Made by a program: the position numbers and the translations under genes
Assembly: GCF_000974785.1 (NCBI RefSeq)
Contig: NZ_BBWV01000002.1
Span: 868,001 to 932,000 of the forward strand
DNA length: 64,000 nt
Direction of reading: 5' to 3'
Source of the DNA: Flavihumibacter petaseus NBRC 106054
Lineage (GTDB): Bacteria; Bacteroidota; Bacteroidia; Chitinophagales; Chitinophagaceae
The notes under the pieces: model-generated
The model's input: only the letters and a program-made list of their open reading frames with translations
The model's database searches: none
What the model was told of the DNA's origin: nothing
Shown: piece by piece, positions 1-8,974 of the stretch
How positions within the stretch are numbered: the stretch's first letter is position 1
How the letters are laid out: each line of letters begins with the position of its first letter

Positions 1-1
1 G

Positions 2-838
2 AGTACCCGTTCACATGGCTATACCAATGCGGTGTATCCCCTGATGGACAGGTATAATTATGTCGCCTGCGGTGTAATTATCGGGGATAAGGATTTTCTG
101 CTGGATGCCAGCGAACCGGATCTCGGCTTTGGTAAATTACCCGTACAGTGTTACAACGGACACGCGCGTGTGGTCACCAAAGATCCCGCTTCTATCGAAC
201 TGGACCCCAACGCCATAGTGGAAAGGAGCCTTACCATGGTAGTCATGCAGCAGGAAGGTAAAGTCATTTCCGGCCGGGTGCAGGCTGATATGGGTTATTT
301 TGAATCACTGCGCAAACGGGGTACTATCCGGGAAAAAGGAAAAGAGACATTTTTTGACGGAATCAGGAAGGAATACGGCTCAGAATACACCCTGCAAAAC
401 CTGACAATCGATTCGCTGAAGATATTGGACGAACCGATGAAGGTCAGCTACGATTTCCAATACAGTCCTGAAGACCAGGACGTGTTATACATCAACCCCA
501 TCATGGTTGATGCGATGAAGGAAAACCCCTTCAAATCGGCTGACAGGCATTATCCTGTGGAAATACCCTTCTGCATTGATGATAACTACGTACTGAACTT
601 TACCATCCCGGATGGTTACAAAGTGGATGAATTACCCAAGAGTACCAAGGTTGCCTTTAATGAAGATGAAGGGTTATTTGAATACCTGATCAGCGCGGAT
701 GCGACCACCATCCAGATGCGCTGCCGGATACAGCTCCGCAAGGCTGTGTTCATGCCGGATGAATACAATGACCTCAGGGAATTCTTTGCTTATGTGGTAA
801 AGAAACAGTCAGAACAGATCGTGTTGAAAAAGAAATAA
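2..838 (+). CDS. DUF3857/transglutaminase-like protein, C-terminal part (5' end outside window)
   Basis: The reading frame is open from base 2, so the GTG at 32 is an internal Val codon and the gene starts upstream of the window. What remains is the end of a transglutaminase-like core and the C-terminal beta-rich domain of the DUF3857/DUF3858 family, which in Bacteroidota is usually a secreted or periplasmic protein of about 650 aa. Where the next gene has FNHVICAV with the catalytic His, this copy reads YNYVACGV, so the His is Tyr (codon 59-61), and it is followed by LLDAS. The peptidase/transglutaminase site therefore looks defective; the Cys region is not in view. It ends 4 bases before the paralogous gene at 843, so the pair is surely co-transcribed. 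Function unknown beyond the fold. Confidence 0.85.
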   Translation, partial: STRSHGYTNAVYPLMDRYNYVACGVIIGDKDFLLDASEPDLGFGKLPVQCYNGHARVVTKDPASIELDPNAIVERSLTMVVMQQEGKVISGRVQADMGYFESLRKRGTIREKGKETFFDGIRKEYGSEYTLQNLTIDSLKILDEPMKVSYDFQYSPEDQDVLYINPIMVDAMKENPFKSADRHYPVEIPFCIDDNYVLNFTIPDGYKVDELPKSTKVAFNEDEGLFEYLISADATTIQMRCRIQLRKAVFMPDEYNDLREFFAYVVKKQSEQIVLKKK

Positions 839-842
839 TCTC

Positions 843-2759
843 ATGAAAAATATTCTGTTAATTCTTGCGGTGTTCATTGGAAGTGTCAGTTCAGTGCTGG
901 CAGGTGGCGGAGAACCGAACTATTCGATAGTGAACATTCCGAAAGAGCTGCTTAAAAATGCGAGCGCGGTGATCCGCCTGGAAGAGGAAGCGGTTGTAGT
1001 CAGTTCCTATAACCGGTATAAGCATAGTATGAAGCGGGTGGTGACGATCCTGAATGAAGCAGCAGACGATGAGGCCGCAGTCTGGCTTTCATACAGCAAA
1101 TCTGGATCTGTGGATCACCTCGAAGGAGCTTTGTACGATGCGCTTGGCAACAAAATCCGGTCATTGAAAAAAAGTGAAATCGAGGACCGCGCTTCTTCCG
1201 GCGGGGGTGTGATGTATAGTGACTCACGGTACAAACACCATAATTTTCACTATAAAGTGTACCCATATACCGTCGAGTATGAGTACGAGCAGACTTCTGA
1301 CGTTACGATGATTCTTCCTCATTGGAATCCTTATACCAACAAGGGCATAAGTATTGAACGTAATAAATACAGCATAACAGTTGATAAAGACATTGTACTT
1401 TACAGGAAGCAGCTGAACTGGAAACAGGAACCTCAGCGGACTGAGAACAGTAAGCAGGTTACTTATACATGGCAATTGAACAACCAGCCGGCATTTATTA
1501 AAGAATATTATTCCCCGGCCATAGAAGAAATCGCTCCTGTTGCATTTTTTACCCTGGGAAAATTTAATTTCGGATCTTTTGATGGGTCTTTTAGCAGCTG
1601 GGAAAGTTTTGGTGTTTTTATGAGCACGATGTGGGAAGGACTTGATGTGCTGCCGGAAGAAATAAAAAAACAGGTTCATCTGATTACCGATGGCTTGCCA
1701 TCAGATGAGGCCAAATCCAGGGCATTGTACAGCTTCCTTCAAAAAAATACGCATTATGTTTTTGTAAAACTGGGCATAGGTGGATGGCGTCCGCATCCGG
1801 CATCCTATGTTGTTTCCAATGGCTACGGTGATTGCAAGGCGCTGACCAATTATATGGTGGCGTTGTTGAAGGAAGCCGGCGTGAAAGCCTATCCCGCACT
1901 GGTGGTAGGGAACTATGACGAACGGAAGCAGTTGCTTGACTTTCCCAACCCATACTTCAATCACGTGATCTGTGCGGTTCCGTTGAAGGGAGATACGCTC
2001 TGGCTCGAATGTACCAGCCAGACTGACCCAGCGGGCTATAATGGCTATTTTACCGGCAACAAGCATGCCCTGCTGTTTGCTGCTGGCGGTGGAAAACTGG
2101 TGACCACCACCTTTTACGACAAGCAGGTGAACCAGCAGTACCGGAACATTGATGCTGTTGTAGGTGCCGAAGGCGGACTTGAACTTACATCGGTAACACG
2201 CTATACCGGGCAAACTGCCGGCCGTCCGCAATATGTGATGACGAACAAATCAAAAGAGGACCAATTAAAATACCTGAAAGAAAACCTCGATCTCCCCAGT
2301 TACGATGTTGTCGATTACTCCTACGTGGATGAACAGCAGAAGAACCTGTCGATCAGGGAACAACTCCGGTTAAAACTGGTGCACTATGCGCAGCTGACTG
2401 GAAAGCGGCTGTTCGTGACGCCCAATATCATGAACAAATGGGATCAGAAGCTTATCGCTGATACCGCAAGGAAATATGGGCTGGAACTTGATGATGACAT
2501 TACTGAAACCGATACGGTTAAAATTACCGTGCCGTCAGGTTATCAGCTGGAAGCAACTGTGAAGCCCACTGTCGTATCCACCCCGTTCGGCGCGTACAAG
2601 GCCGAAGCCACGATGGCTGGAAACGTCATCACCTATACCCGACGTTTAACATTGAACAGGGGCCGGTTCGAAGCAAAGCAATACAATGAGCTCGCAGCTT
2701 TTTATGAACAGCTGTACAAATATGACAGGGCAAGGGTCGTGCTGGTGAAAAGCGACTAG
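843..2759 (+). CDS. DUF3857 domain-containing transglutaminase-like protein
   Basis: 638 aa, complete. A signal peptide (MKNILLILAVFIGSVSSVLA) sends it to the periplasm or outer membrane. DUF3857 covers roughly residues 30-230, a transglutaminase-like core about 270-400, and a DUF3858-type beta domain follows. The core keeps the nucleophile in GDCKA (Cys331) and the His in FNHVI (His374). The third position is Glu389 in WLECTSQT, as commonly seen in this family instead of Asp. It is the tandem paralogue of the truncated gene just upstream, 4 bases apart. Members have no established substrate. A role in processing or cross-linking a secreted polypeptide is only a guess. Confidence 0.9.
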   Translation: MKNILLILAVFIGSVSSVLAGGGEPNYSIVNIPKELLKNASAVIRLEEEAVVVSSYNRYKHSMKRVVTILNEAADDEAAVWLSYSKSGSVDHLEGALYDALGNKIRSLKKSEIEDRASSGGGVMYSDSRYKHHNFHYKVYPYTVEYEYEQTSDVTMILPHWNPYTNKGISIERNKYSITVDKDIVLYRKQLNWKQEPQRTENSKQVTYTWQLNNQPAFIKEYYSPAIEEIAPVAFFTLGKFNFGSFDGSFSSWESFGVFMSTMWEGLDVLPEEIKKQVHLITDGLPSDEAKSRALYSFLQKNTHYVFVKLGIGGWRPHPASYVVSNGYGDCKALTNYMVALLKEAGVKAYPALVVGNYDERKQLLDFPNPYFNHVICAVPLKGDTLWLECTSQTDPAGYNGYFTGNKHALLFAAGGGKLVTTTFYDKQVNQQYRNIDAVVGAEGGLELTSVTRYTGQTAGRPQYVMTNKSKEDQLKYLKENLDLPSYDVVDYSYVDEQQKNLSIREQLRLKLVHYAQLTGKRLFVTPNIMNKWDQKLIADTARKYGLELDDDITETDTVKITVPSGYQLEATVKPTVVSTPFGAYKAEATMAGNVITYTRRLTLNRGRFEAKQYNELAAFYEQLYKYDRARVVLVKSD

Positions 2760-2831
2760 GCGGCTTTTGTGCAATGCGGGCCCTGCGTGAAAAAATAGCC
2801 TCAAAAAAACAGCGTGAAACGCTTCGCAGGC

Positions 2832-3878
2832 TTACGGAATGTTCGCCTCGATCAATTCCCGGATCTCTTCGAAGATTATCCTCTTCTGGTCCGGTGCATT
2901 ACCCCGCGTGAATACCACAGCCGCATAGCCTTTCGACAGGTTGATCCATGGCCAGGTTCCGGATACACCCGGACAATTTACAAGCGTGCCGTTGCCCTGT
3001 GCATCTTTTTCCTGCAACCAGCAACCCAGGCCGAATGAATTGCCCTGCGAAAGGGGGGAAGTGTATACGATTTTTGCATCGCCGGTTTGGACTTTCAGTA
3101 TTTCGCTCACTGATTTTTCACTCAGCACCTGCTTGCCGTTGGCCATTCCCCTGTTGGCCAGCATGCTGAGAAATTTGATATAGTCGTCTGCGCATGACCT
3201 CGCACCCACGGTTGGGTTCTCTGCATAGATATCCTCGCTCATAAAAGTAGTGCGCTTCAACCCGAGGTTTTTGCTGATCCTGTCTTTAAACAGACGGTCA
3301 TAATCTTTCTTGCCAATAATCTCCACCACGCGGGCAGCAATGGAAGGAGCAAAGGTTCCATAATAAAACTGGGTACCCTGTTTGGCCTGCAACGCACGAT
3401 CCTTCGCAAGCGCATTCATTTCCACTTCCAGTGATTCGAATTTTTTCTTCTTCAGCAGGTTTTTAACGGTAGATTGATCCGTTTCTATGCCGGTTGTATG
3501 GGAAAGGCATTGCCTGATCGTGATATAGCCCTTGCTGTAGCTGACAAAGGAAGGCAGCCAGTTGCTCAGTTTGTCATCCAGCGCAATCTTGCCTTCCTCC
3601 ACATAGGTCATCACAAGTGCAGCAGTCAGCCACTGACTGGCTTCCCCTACAGGTTCCTGTGAATTGGCCTTCAGATCACCGAATTCCTTCCGGTAAACAT
3701 CCTTTCCATCTTTCTGAACGATGACCACGAAATCATTTCCCAGGTCTTTTTGGTATTTTTGAAGTCCCTCAGTAATTGCCGGTATGTCTACCATCGGTGC
3801 CTTGGTTTGAGCAGAGCCGGCAAGCACTGGCAGCAACAACAGGAACAGGAATCGCATCTTCAACAGGATAGCGTGCAT
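2832..3878 (-). CDS. Beta-lactamase-fold (class C/DD-peptidase family) protein lacking the catalytic SxxK
   Basis: 348 aa with a signal peptide; Met8 (position 3857) is an alternative start giving a more compact one. The sequence follows the serine beta-lactamase/penicillin-binding family: VGEASQWLTAALVM, a Tyr motif at FYYGT (Tyr173), and a late GVSGTWPW motif (304-310) in place of the KTG box. In the common subfamily form SASKWLTAA the first Ser is the nucleophile and the Lys the base. Here the aligned residues are Glu79 and Gln82, so both are gone. I expect no classical acyl-enzyme chemistry; a binding or scaffolding role is inferred. It lies alone between the DUF3857 genes and clpB, convergent with the former. 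Confidence 0.85.
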   Translation of the reverse strand: MHAILLKMRFLFLLLLPVLAGSAQTKAPMVDIPAITEGLQKYQKDLGNDFVVIVQKDGKDVYRKEFGDLKANSQEPVGEASQWLTAALVMTYVEEGKIALDDKLSNWLPSFVSYSKGYITIRQCLSHTTGIETDQSTVKNLLKKKKFESLEVEMNALAKDRALQAKQGTQFYYGTFAPSIAARVVEIIGKKDYDRLFKDRISKNLGLKRTTFMSEDIYAENPTVGARSCADDYIKFLSMLANRGMANGKQVLSEKSVSEILKVQTGDAKIVYTSPLSQGNSFGLGCWLQEKDAQGNGTLVNCPGVSGTWPWINLSKGYAAVVFTRGNAPDQKRIIFEEIRELIEANIP

Positions 3879-4043
3879 AGAGGATATTTGCTGCTAAAAT
3901 AAGTATCTGACCCTGAAATATTTACAGGTTAAGGTTAAAAAAACTGCAATGCCGTCATACCGGCCATGATTTTGCTGTCATGCTGACCGTATTTCAGCCA
4001 ATGGTGTAAGCTTTGCAGTCTGGATGCAGGAGAAATTCAGACT

Positions 4044-6644
4044 ATGAACCTTAATAATTTTACAGTTAAAGCCGCTGAGGTGGTTCAGCAATCCCAGCAG
4101 ATTGCTTTCAATCACCAGCATGCGAATATCGAAACGGAGCACTTCCTGAAGGCGTTGCTTGACCAGGACGATTCTCCTGTTGAATACCTGCTTAAAAAGA
4201 ATGCGGTCAACATCAGCCAGGTGGAAACACAGCTGGACCAGTTGTTGGCAAAACTGCCCAAAGCGCAGGGGAGCGAGCCGGCCCAGTCGATCAGCCGGGA
4301 TGCGAACAATGTCGTATTGCGGGCGGGGTCAGCGCTGAAGTCATTCGGTGATGAATTTGTTACGCCGGAACATTTACTGCTTGCCATTGAGCAGGGCAAT
4401 GATGCTACGGCTAAATTGCTGAAGGATGCCGGACTCACAGAGAAAGGCCTGATCAGCGCGATTAAAGAATTACGCAAGGGTGGCAATATTACTTCCCAGA
4501 CCCAGGAAACCCAGTTCAATACCCTGAACAAATATGCGAAGAACCTGAACGAACTCGCCCGGAATGGAAAACTCGATCCGGTGATCGGGCGGGATGAAGA
4601 GATCCGGAGAACCCTGCATATCCTCAGCCGCCGGAGCAAGAACAACCCCATTCTCGTGGGTGAACCAGGGGTGGGTAAAACCGCGATTGCAGAAGGACTG
4701 GCCATGCGCATCGTGAATGGCGACGTTCCGGAGAACCTGAAAAGCAAAATCATTTTCGCGCTGGATATGGGTCAGCTCATTGCAGGCGCGAAATATAAAG
4801 GTGAGTTCGAAGAACGGTTGAAAGGGGTGGTGAACGAAGTTGCCAAAAGCGACGGCGAACTCATTCTTTTTATTGACGAAATCCATACCCTGATCGGTGC
4901 GGGTGGTGGAGAGGGCGCTATGGATGCTGCCAATATCCTGAAGCCTGCACTCGCCCGGGGTGAACTGCGGGCGATCGGTGCCACCACGCTGAACGAATAC
5001 CAGAAATATTTCGAAAAAGACAAGGCGCTGGAAAGAAGGTTTCAGAAAGTGATGATCGACGAGCCGAGCGTGGAAGACGCGATCTCAATTCTGCGTGGTA
5101 TCAAAGACCGTTATGAAACCCACCACCATGTGCGCATCAAAGACGAAGCAATTATTGCGGCAGTTGAATTGTCGCACCGCTATATTACCGACCGTTTCCT
5201 GCCGGACAAGGCGATCGATCTGATCGACGAAAGCGCCGCCAAACTGCGCCTGGAGATGAATTCCATGCCTGAGGAACTCGACAAGCTTGAGCGCCAGATC
5301 CGCCAGCTGGAAATTGAACGGGAAGCAATCAAACGCGAGAACGATGATGAGAAGCTGCGTGACCTGAATATAGAGATTGGCAACCGCAGCGTAGAACGCG
5401 ATACCCTCAAGGCTAAATGGATGCAGGAAAAAGAATTGGTGGAGAAAGTACAGACCGCCAAAGCATCTATTGAAAACCTCAAACTGGAAGCAGAGAAAGC
5501 TGAGCGGAATGGTGAATATGGCCGTGTCGCTGAGATCCGCTACGGCAAGATCAAGGAAGAAGAAAAAGCCATCGCTGCTTATTCCGATGAACTCGAAGCA
5601 TTCAGCAACAACAGCAATCGCCTCATGAAAGAGGAAGTGGATGCTGAAGATATTGCTGAATCTGTAGCGAAAGCAACCGGTATCCCGGTATCGAAAATGC
5701 TGCAGAGTGAAAAGGAAAAACTGCTGCACCTGGAAGATCACCTGCATGAAAGGGTGGTTGGCCAGGAAGAAGCCATTACTGCTGTTGCGGATGCGATCCG
5801 CAGAAGCCGGGCAGGGTTGAGTGATCCGCGTAAGCCGATTGGATCATTTATTTTCCTGGGTACAACCGGTGTGGGTAAAACGGAACTTGCCAAAGCATTG
5901 GCGGAGTACCTGTTTGATGACGAACACCTGATGACCAGGATCGATATGAGCGAATACCAGGAAAAGCATACGGTATCAAGACTGGTCGGTGCCCCTCCCG
6001 GTTATGTGGGCTATGATGAAGGCGGTCAGCTGACGGAAGCCGTAAGGCGCAAACCCTATAGCGTGGTGTTGCTGGATGAGATAGAAAAAGCACACCCTGA
6101 TGTATGGAACATCATGCTGCAGGTGCTGGACGACGGCCGGCTTACCGATAACAAAGGAAGGGTGGTGGATTTCAAGAACACGATCATCATCATGACCAGC
6201 AATATCGGTAGCCATATCATCCAGGCAAACTTTGAAGATGTTGATGAAAAGAACATCAACGAGGTGGTGGGACGCACCAAACAGGAAGTGATGTCGCTGC
6301 TGCGTGAAACCATCCGCCCGGAGTTTCTGAACCGTGTTGACGAGATCATCATGTTCCAGCCGCTGCTGCGCAATGATATCCGCAAGATTATCCGCATTCA
6401 GTTGCAGCAACTGCAGGACCTTGTGGCGAAGAATGGTATCGACCTGCAGTTCAGCGATTACGCGATAGATTATCTTGCTGAAAATGGTTTTGATCCTGTA
6501 TTTGGCGCAAGGCCACTGAAAAGACTGATCCAGAAAGAGATCGTCAATCAATTGAGCAAGCGTATCCTGATGGGTGATATCGACAAACAGAAAAGAGTAC
6601 TGGTGGATGTGTTCGACGGCGTGGTCGTTTTCCGGAATGAGTAG
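4044..6644 (+). CDS. clpB: ATP-dependent disaggregase ClpB
   Basis: 866 aa, the normal length. The order is Clp N domain (1-145), AAA1 with Walker A GEPGVGKT at 206-213 and Walker [11 protein letters not shown], the long coiled-coil M domain (about 400-530), AAA2 with Walker A GTTGVGKT at 606-613 and [13 protein letters not shown], then the D2-small domain. With DnaK it rescues aggregated proteins in the cytoplasm after heat stress. It starts a + strand run. TAAGCTTTG about 30 bases upstream of the ATG is one base longer than the TAnnTTTG consensus and may be part of the promoter. No CIRCE element is visible upstream. Confidence 0.98.
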   Translation: MNLNNFTVKAAEVVQQSQQIAFNHQHANIETEHFLKALLDQDDSPVEYLLKKNAVNISQVETQLDQLLAKLPKAQGSEPAQSISRDANNVVLRAGSALKSFGDEFVTPEHLLLAIEQGNDATAKLLKDAGLTEKGLISAIKELRKGGNITSQTQETQFNTLNKYAKNLNELARNGKLDPVIGRDEEIRRTLHILSRRSKNNPILVGEPGVGKTAIAEGLAMRIVNGDVPENLKSKIIFALDMGQLIAGAKYKGEFEERLKGVVNEVAKSDGELILFIDEIHTLIGAGGGEGAMDAANILKPALARGELRAIGATTLNEYQKYFEKDKALERRFQKVMIDEPSVEDAISILRGIKDRYETHHHVRIKDEAIIAAVELSHRYITDRFLPDKAIDLIDESAAKLRLEMNSMPEELDKLERQIRQLEIEREAIKRENDDEKLRDLNIEIGNRSVERDTLKAKWMQEKELVEKVQTAKASIENLKLEAEKAERNGEYGRVAEIRYGKIKEEEKAIAAYSDELEAFSNNSNRLMKEEVDAEDIAESVAKATGIPVSKMLQSEKEKLLHLEDHLHERVVGQEEAITAVADAIRRSRAGLSDPRKPIGSFIFLGTTGVGKTELAKALAEYLFDDEHLMTRIDMSEYQEKHTVSRLVGAPPGYVGYDEGGQLTEAVRRKPYSVVLLDEIEKAHPDVWNIMLQVLDDGRLTDNKGRVVDFKNTIIIMTSNIGSHIIQANFEDVDEKNINEVVGRTKQEVMSLLRETIRPEFLNRVDEIIMFQPLLRNDIRKIIRIQLQQLQDLVAKNGIDLQFSDYAIDYLAENGFDPVFGARPLKRLIQKEIVNQLSKRILMGDIDKQKRVLVDVFDGVVVFRNE

Positions 6645-6655
6645 TAAATTGTACC

Positions 6656-7405
6656 ATGTGTTATTACAATCGCCTGATCGTTCCGCAGGAACAGGTTTTT
6701 GACCTGGATGGTATTCCGGTTGCCTGGGAAGAAGGCAGCCTGGTATCCCGTCCCCTGCAAAGTGGGTTTGAATACAGCGACTGGCCGATCATTATATGGT
6801 CTTCCAAAAGAAATATCCCGGTGGGCATTCGTGCACACTGGGAATTTTTTGCGCCCTGGCTGAAAAACCGGCAGGCGATAGAAGCCAGCCGGCAGCAATA
6901 CACCACGCTGAATGCAGTGGGAGAAAATCTGTTCACCTCGAAACTGTACAAAGATGCCGTGGTGAGGCGCAGGTGCCTGATCCCTTCCAGCGGATTTTAC
7001 GAATGGCGGCATTTCAAAGGCGAAGGGCAGAAGAAGGAACAGGCTTATCCCTATTTTGTTTCGGTGCGGGAAACTCCCGTTTTTTTTATGGCGGGTCTTT
7101 GCCAGGGCTGGACTGACACGGAAACAGGCGAATACCTGATCGGCTTTGCCATAGTTACAACCAAAGCAAACCGCCTGATGGAGTATGTACACAACAAGAA
7201 AAAGCGGATGCCGCTGATCCTGCCGCCTGCACTGGCGGGAGAATGGCTCAATCCGTCTACTGCTGAGGACAAGGTGAAAGAACTGACCGCTTTCCAGTAT
7301 CCTGAATCCCAAATGCAGGCCTATACGCTCGTTAAAGATTTTCGCCAACAACTGGATCCGCTTCAGCAATTCACCTATTCGGAACTCCCGGAAATTGTTT
7401 TATGA
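6656..7405 (+). CDS. SOS response-associated peptidase (SRAP/YedK/HMCES family)
   Basis: 249 aa. Starts MCYYNR, which places the catalytic Cys at position 2 after Met removal. This Cys forms the thiazolidine crosslink with abasic sites in single-stranded DNA in the YedK/HMCES family. The other signature pieces are present: CLIPSSGFYEW (conserved Glu) and VHNKKKRMPLIL (conserved His plus RMP). It shields abasic sites from strand cleavage. It begins 11 bases after clpB and overlaps the following gene by ATGA (4 bases), so translation is probably coupled. No LexA-type operator is visible nearby. Confidence 0.95.
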   Translation: MCYYNRLIVPQEQVFDLDGIPVAWEEGSLVSRPLQSGFEYSDWPIIIWSSKRNIPVGIRAHWEFFAPWLKNRQAIEASRQQYTTLNAVGENLFTSKLYKDAVVRRRCLIPSSGFYEWRHFKGEGQKKEQAYPYFVSVRETPVFFMAGLCQGWTDTETGEYLIGFAIVTTKANRLMEYVHNKKKRMPLILPPALAGEWLNPSTAEDKVKELTAFQYPESQMQAYTLVKDFRQQLDPLQQFTYSELPEIVL

Positions 7406-7920
7406 ACAAAGTGGTGTTTACAGTTACCATCGAGAAGTTCGATGCCCAGGGAGAAAAGACCGGTTGGACGTATTTTACGATTCCCGCGGAAAAGGCAAAC
7501 CGGCTCAAACCCGGCACAAAAACTTCTTTTCGCATTAAAGGCTACCTGGATGCCGTTGAAATCCAGGCCATGGCCATCCTGCCAATGGGCGGTGGCGATT
7601 TTATCCTGCCCCTGAAGGCTGACCTCCGAAAACAACTGGGAAAGCGGAAAGGTGACAAGCTGCGTGTGGCACTGGAGGCTGACGATGAGCCCTTTAGGAT
7701 GAATTCCGATTTCCTGGACTGCCTCGCCGATGCACCGGCCGCGCAGGCCACTTTTGAAAAGATGCCGGGGAGCCACCAGCGGTATTACAGCAAATGGATT
7801 GATGCTGCTAAAACAGAAGTCACCCGTACAAAAAGGATTGCGATGGCTGTATCTGCACTGGAAAAAGGGTGGGATTTTGGCAAAATGCTGCGGGTTCAGG
7901 CCGGCCGTGAACAATCCTGA
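7402..7920 (+). CDS. DUF1905 plus YdeI/OmdA domain protein
   Basis: 172 aa, no signal peptide, cytoplasmic. Residues about 3-88 form a DUF1905 beta-barrel-like domain (WTYFTIP, IKGYLDAVEI, then a GKRKGDKLRV loop). Residues about 100-165 match the YdeI/OmdA family (SHQRYYSKWIDAAKTEVTR, basic helices). YdeI relatives have been tied to bacteriocin or polymyxin tolerance in other bacteria, but the biochemistry is unknown. The ATG overlaps the SRAP stop by 4 bases, linking it to the abasic-site protein and probably to the DsbA-like gene that follows 21 bases later. Confidence 0.85.
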   Translation: MNKVVFTVTIEKFDAQGEKTGWTYFTIPAEKANRLKPGTKTSFRIKGYLDAVEIQAMAILPMGGGDFILPLKADLRKQLGKRKGDKLRVALEADDEPFRMNSDFLDCLADAPAAQATFEKMPGSHQRYYSKWIDAAKTEVTRTKRIAMAVSALEKGWDFGKMLRVQAGREQS

Positions 7921-7941
7921 CCCGATTTTGTTAAACTGGGT

Positions 7942-8487
7942 ATGAATGCGAACAAAATTGAGATCATTGAACCCCGTACCGTATGGATGGGCAATGATTC
8001 CGCACCTGTAAGCCTGGTCATGTATGGCGACTACGAAAGTGAAGCCTGTGCCAAAGCCCAGGTGATCGTCGATCAGTTACTCAAAACCTTTGGCAACCAG
8101 GTAAAATTCCAGTACCGCCATTTTCCCCTTACCCGGATTCACCAGCATGCCCATAAAGCCGCTGAGGCCGCAGTAGCTGCGGTTCAGGAGGGCAAATTCT
8201 GGGAAATGCACCACCTGTTGTTCGAAAACCGTAAAAGGCTGGGATCCATCAGCCTGAAGGAATATGCTTCAGAAGCAGGGGTGAAGGACAAGAATTTTAT
8301 TCCCAAACTGGTGGACTCGGTTTACGGGTGGACCGTCAGGGCTGACCTCCTCGAAGGAGTCGAAAAAGGTGTGCGGGATGTTCCGGCGCTGTTTATCAAC
8401 GATCAGTTGTATAGCGGGAACTTCAGCAAACCGGCGCTGACCAGGGCCATCCAGGAGGCTGCACCGGCCAAAAAGAAGCGGGCTTAA
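7942..8487 (+). CDS. DsbA-family thioredoxin-fold protein with SxxC in place of CxxC
   Basis: 181 aa without a signal peptide, so cytoplasmic, unlike classical DsbA. The thioredoxin-like strand runs into GDYESEACAKAQ, where relatives have a CPYC-type motif. Only the second Cys (Cys36) remains and Ser33 replaces the nucleophilic Cys. The helical insertion (HAHKAAEAAVAAVQEGKFW) and the cis-Pro loop VRDVPALFIND (Pro148) are intact, as in the DSBA-like domain of Na+/H+ antiporter fusions. A dithiol oxidoreductase mechanism is unlikely; a monothiol or binding role is inferred. The C-terminus is basic (AKKKRA). Confidence 0.85.
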   Translation: MNANKIEIIEPRTVWMGNDSAPVSLVMYGDYESEACAKAQVIVDQLLKTFGNQVKFQYRHFPLTRIHQHAHKAAEAAVAAVQEGKFWEMHHLLFENRKRLGSISLKEYASEAGVKDKNFIPKLVDSVYGWTVRADLLEGVEKGVRDVPALFINDQLYSGNFSKPALTRAIQEAAPAKKKRA

Positions 8488-8517
8488 CCTATAACGGAAG
8501 GGCAAAACCAAAAAGCG

Positions 8518-8525
8518 TACCTTTG
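8518..8525 (+). promoter_or_regulatory. -7 element of queD (TACCTTTG) inside an inverted repeat
   Basis: TACCTTTG matches the Bacteroidota -7 consensus TAnnTTTG exactly and ends 19 bases before the queD ATG. It sits within AAGCGTAC-CTTT-GTACGCTT (8513-8532), an 8-bp perfect stem followed by ATTTTTT, which also looks like a rho-independent terminator for the upstream genes. I cannot decide between promoter, terminator or both; no clear -33 TTTG is seen. Confidence 0.5.
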
Positions 8526-8544
8526 TACGCTTATTTTTTGGCCT

Positions 8545-8901
8545 ATGTTATTGTTTAAAGAGTTCACTTTCGATTCCGCCCATTTTCTCCCCAATGTGCC
8601 CGAAGGCCACAAATGCAGGGAAATGCATGGCCATACCTACCGCCTCAAAGTCTGGCTGGAGGGACCCCTGCATCCCGAGCTGCAGTGGGTAATGGATTTT
8701 GCTGAACTCAAGAAAGTAGTAAAACCAGTAGTCGAAAGGCTTGACCACAAATGCCTGAACAATATCGAAGGGCTGACCAATCCTACCTGCGAACGCATCG
8801 CTGTGTATATCTGGGATGCCATCAAACCGTTTCTTCCCCTGCTGGTGAAAGTAGAGCTTCATGAAACACCGACTTCCGGTGTGATTTATCATGGCAATTA
8901 A
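8545..8901 (+). CDS. queD: 6-carboxy-5,6,7,8-tetrahydropterin synthase QueD (PTPS family)
   Basis: 118 aa, typical of bacterial QueD. Zinc ligands are His13, His28 and His30 (SAHFL, MHGHTY). The catalytic Cys24 lies in HKCREMHGH, and the catalytic Asp/His pair is in RLDHKCLN, with Glu in LHETPTSG binding the pterin. It converts dihydroneopterin triphosphate to carboxytetrahydropterin in queuosine/7-deazaguanine synthesis. The other que genes are not in the window. No Shine-Dalgarno precedes the ATG; the promoter element lies only about 20 bases upstream. Confidence 0.96.
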   Translation: MLLFKEFTFDSAHFLPNVPEGHKCREMHGHTYRLKVWLEGPLHPELQWVMDFAELKKVVKPVVERLDHKCLNNIEGLTNPTCERIAVYIWDAIKPFLPLLVKVELHETPTSGVIYHGN

Positions 8902-8974
8902 TCATCATATCACCTTGTCATATGGTTAAATTGGGTAAATTGACAGACATTTTTTTACCATTAACCATGTGATT

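Noticed and set aside
2832-3878. Antibiotic-resistance beta-lactamase
   Set aside because: The fold fits, but the catalytic Ser and Lys are replaced (EASQ), so hydrolysis of beta-lactams is not supported.
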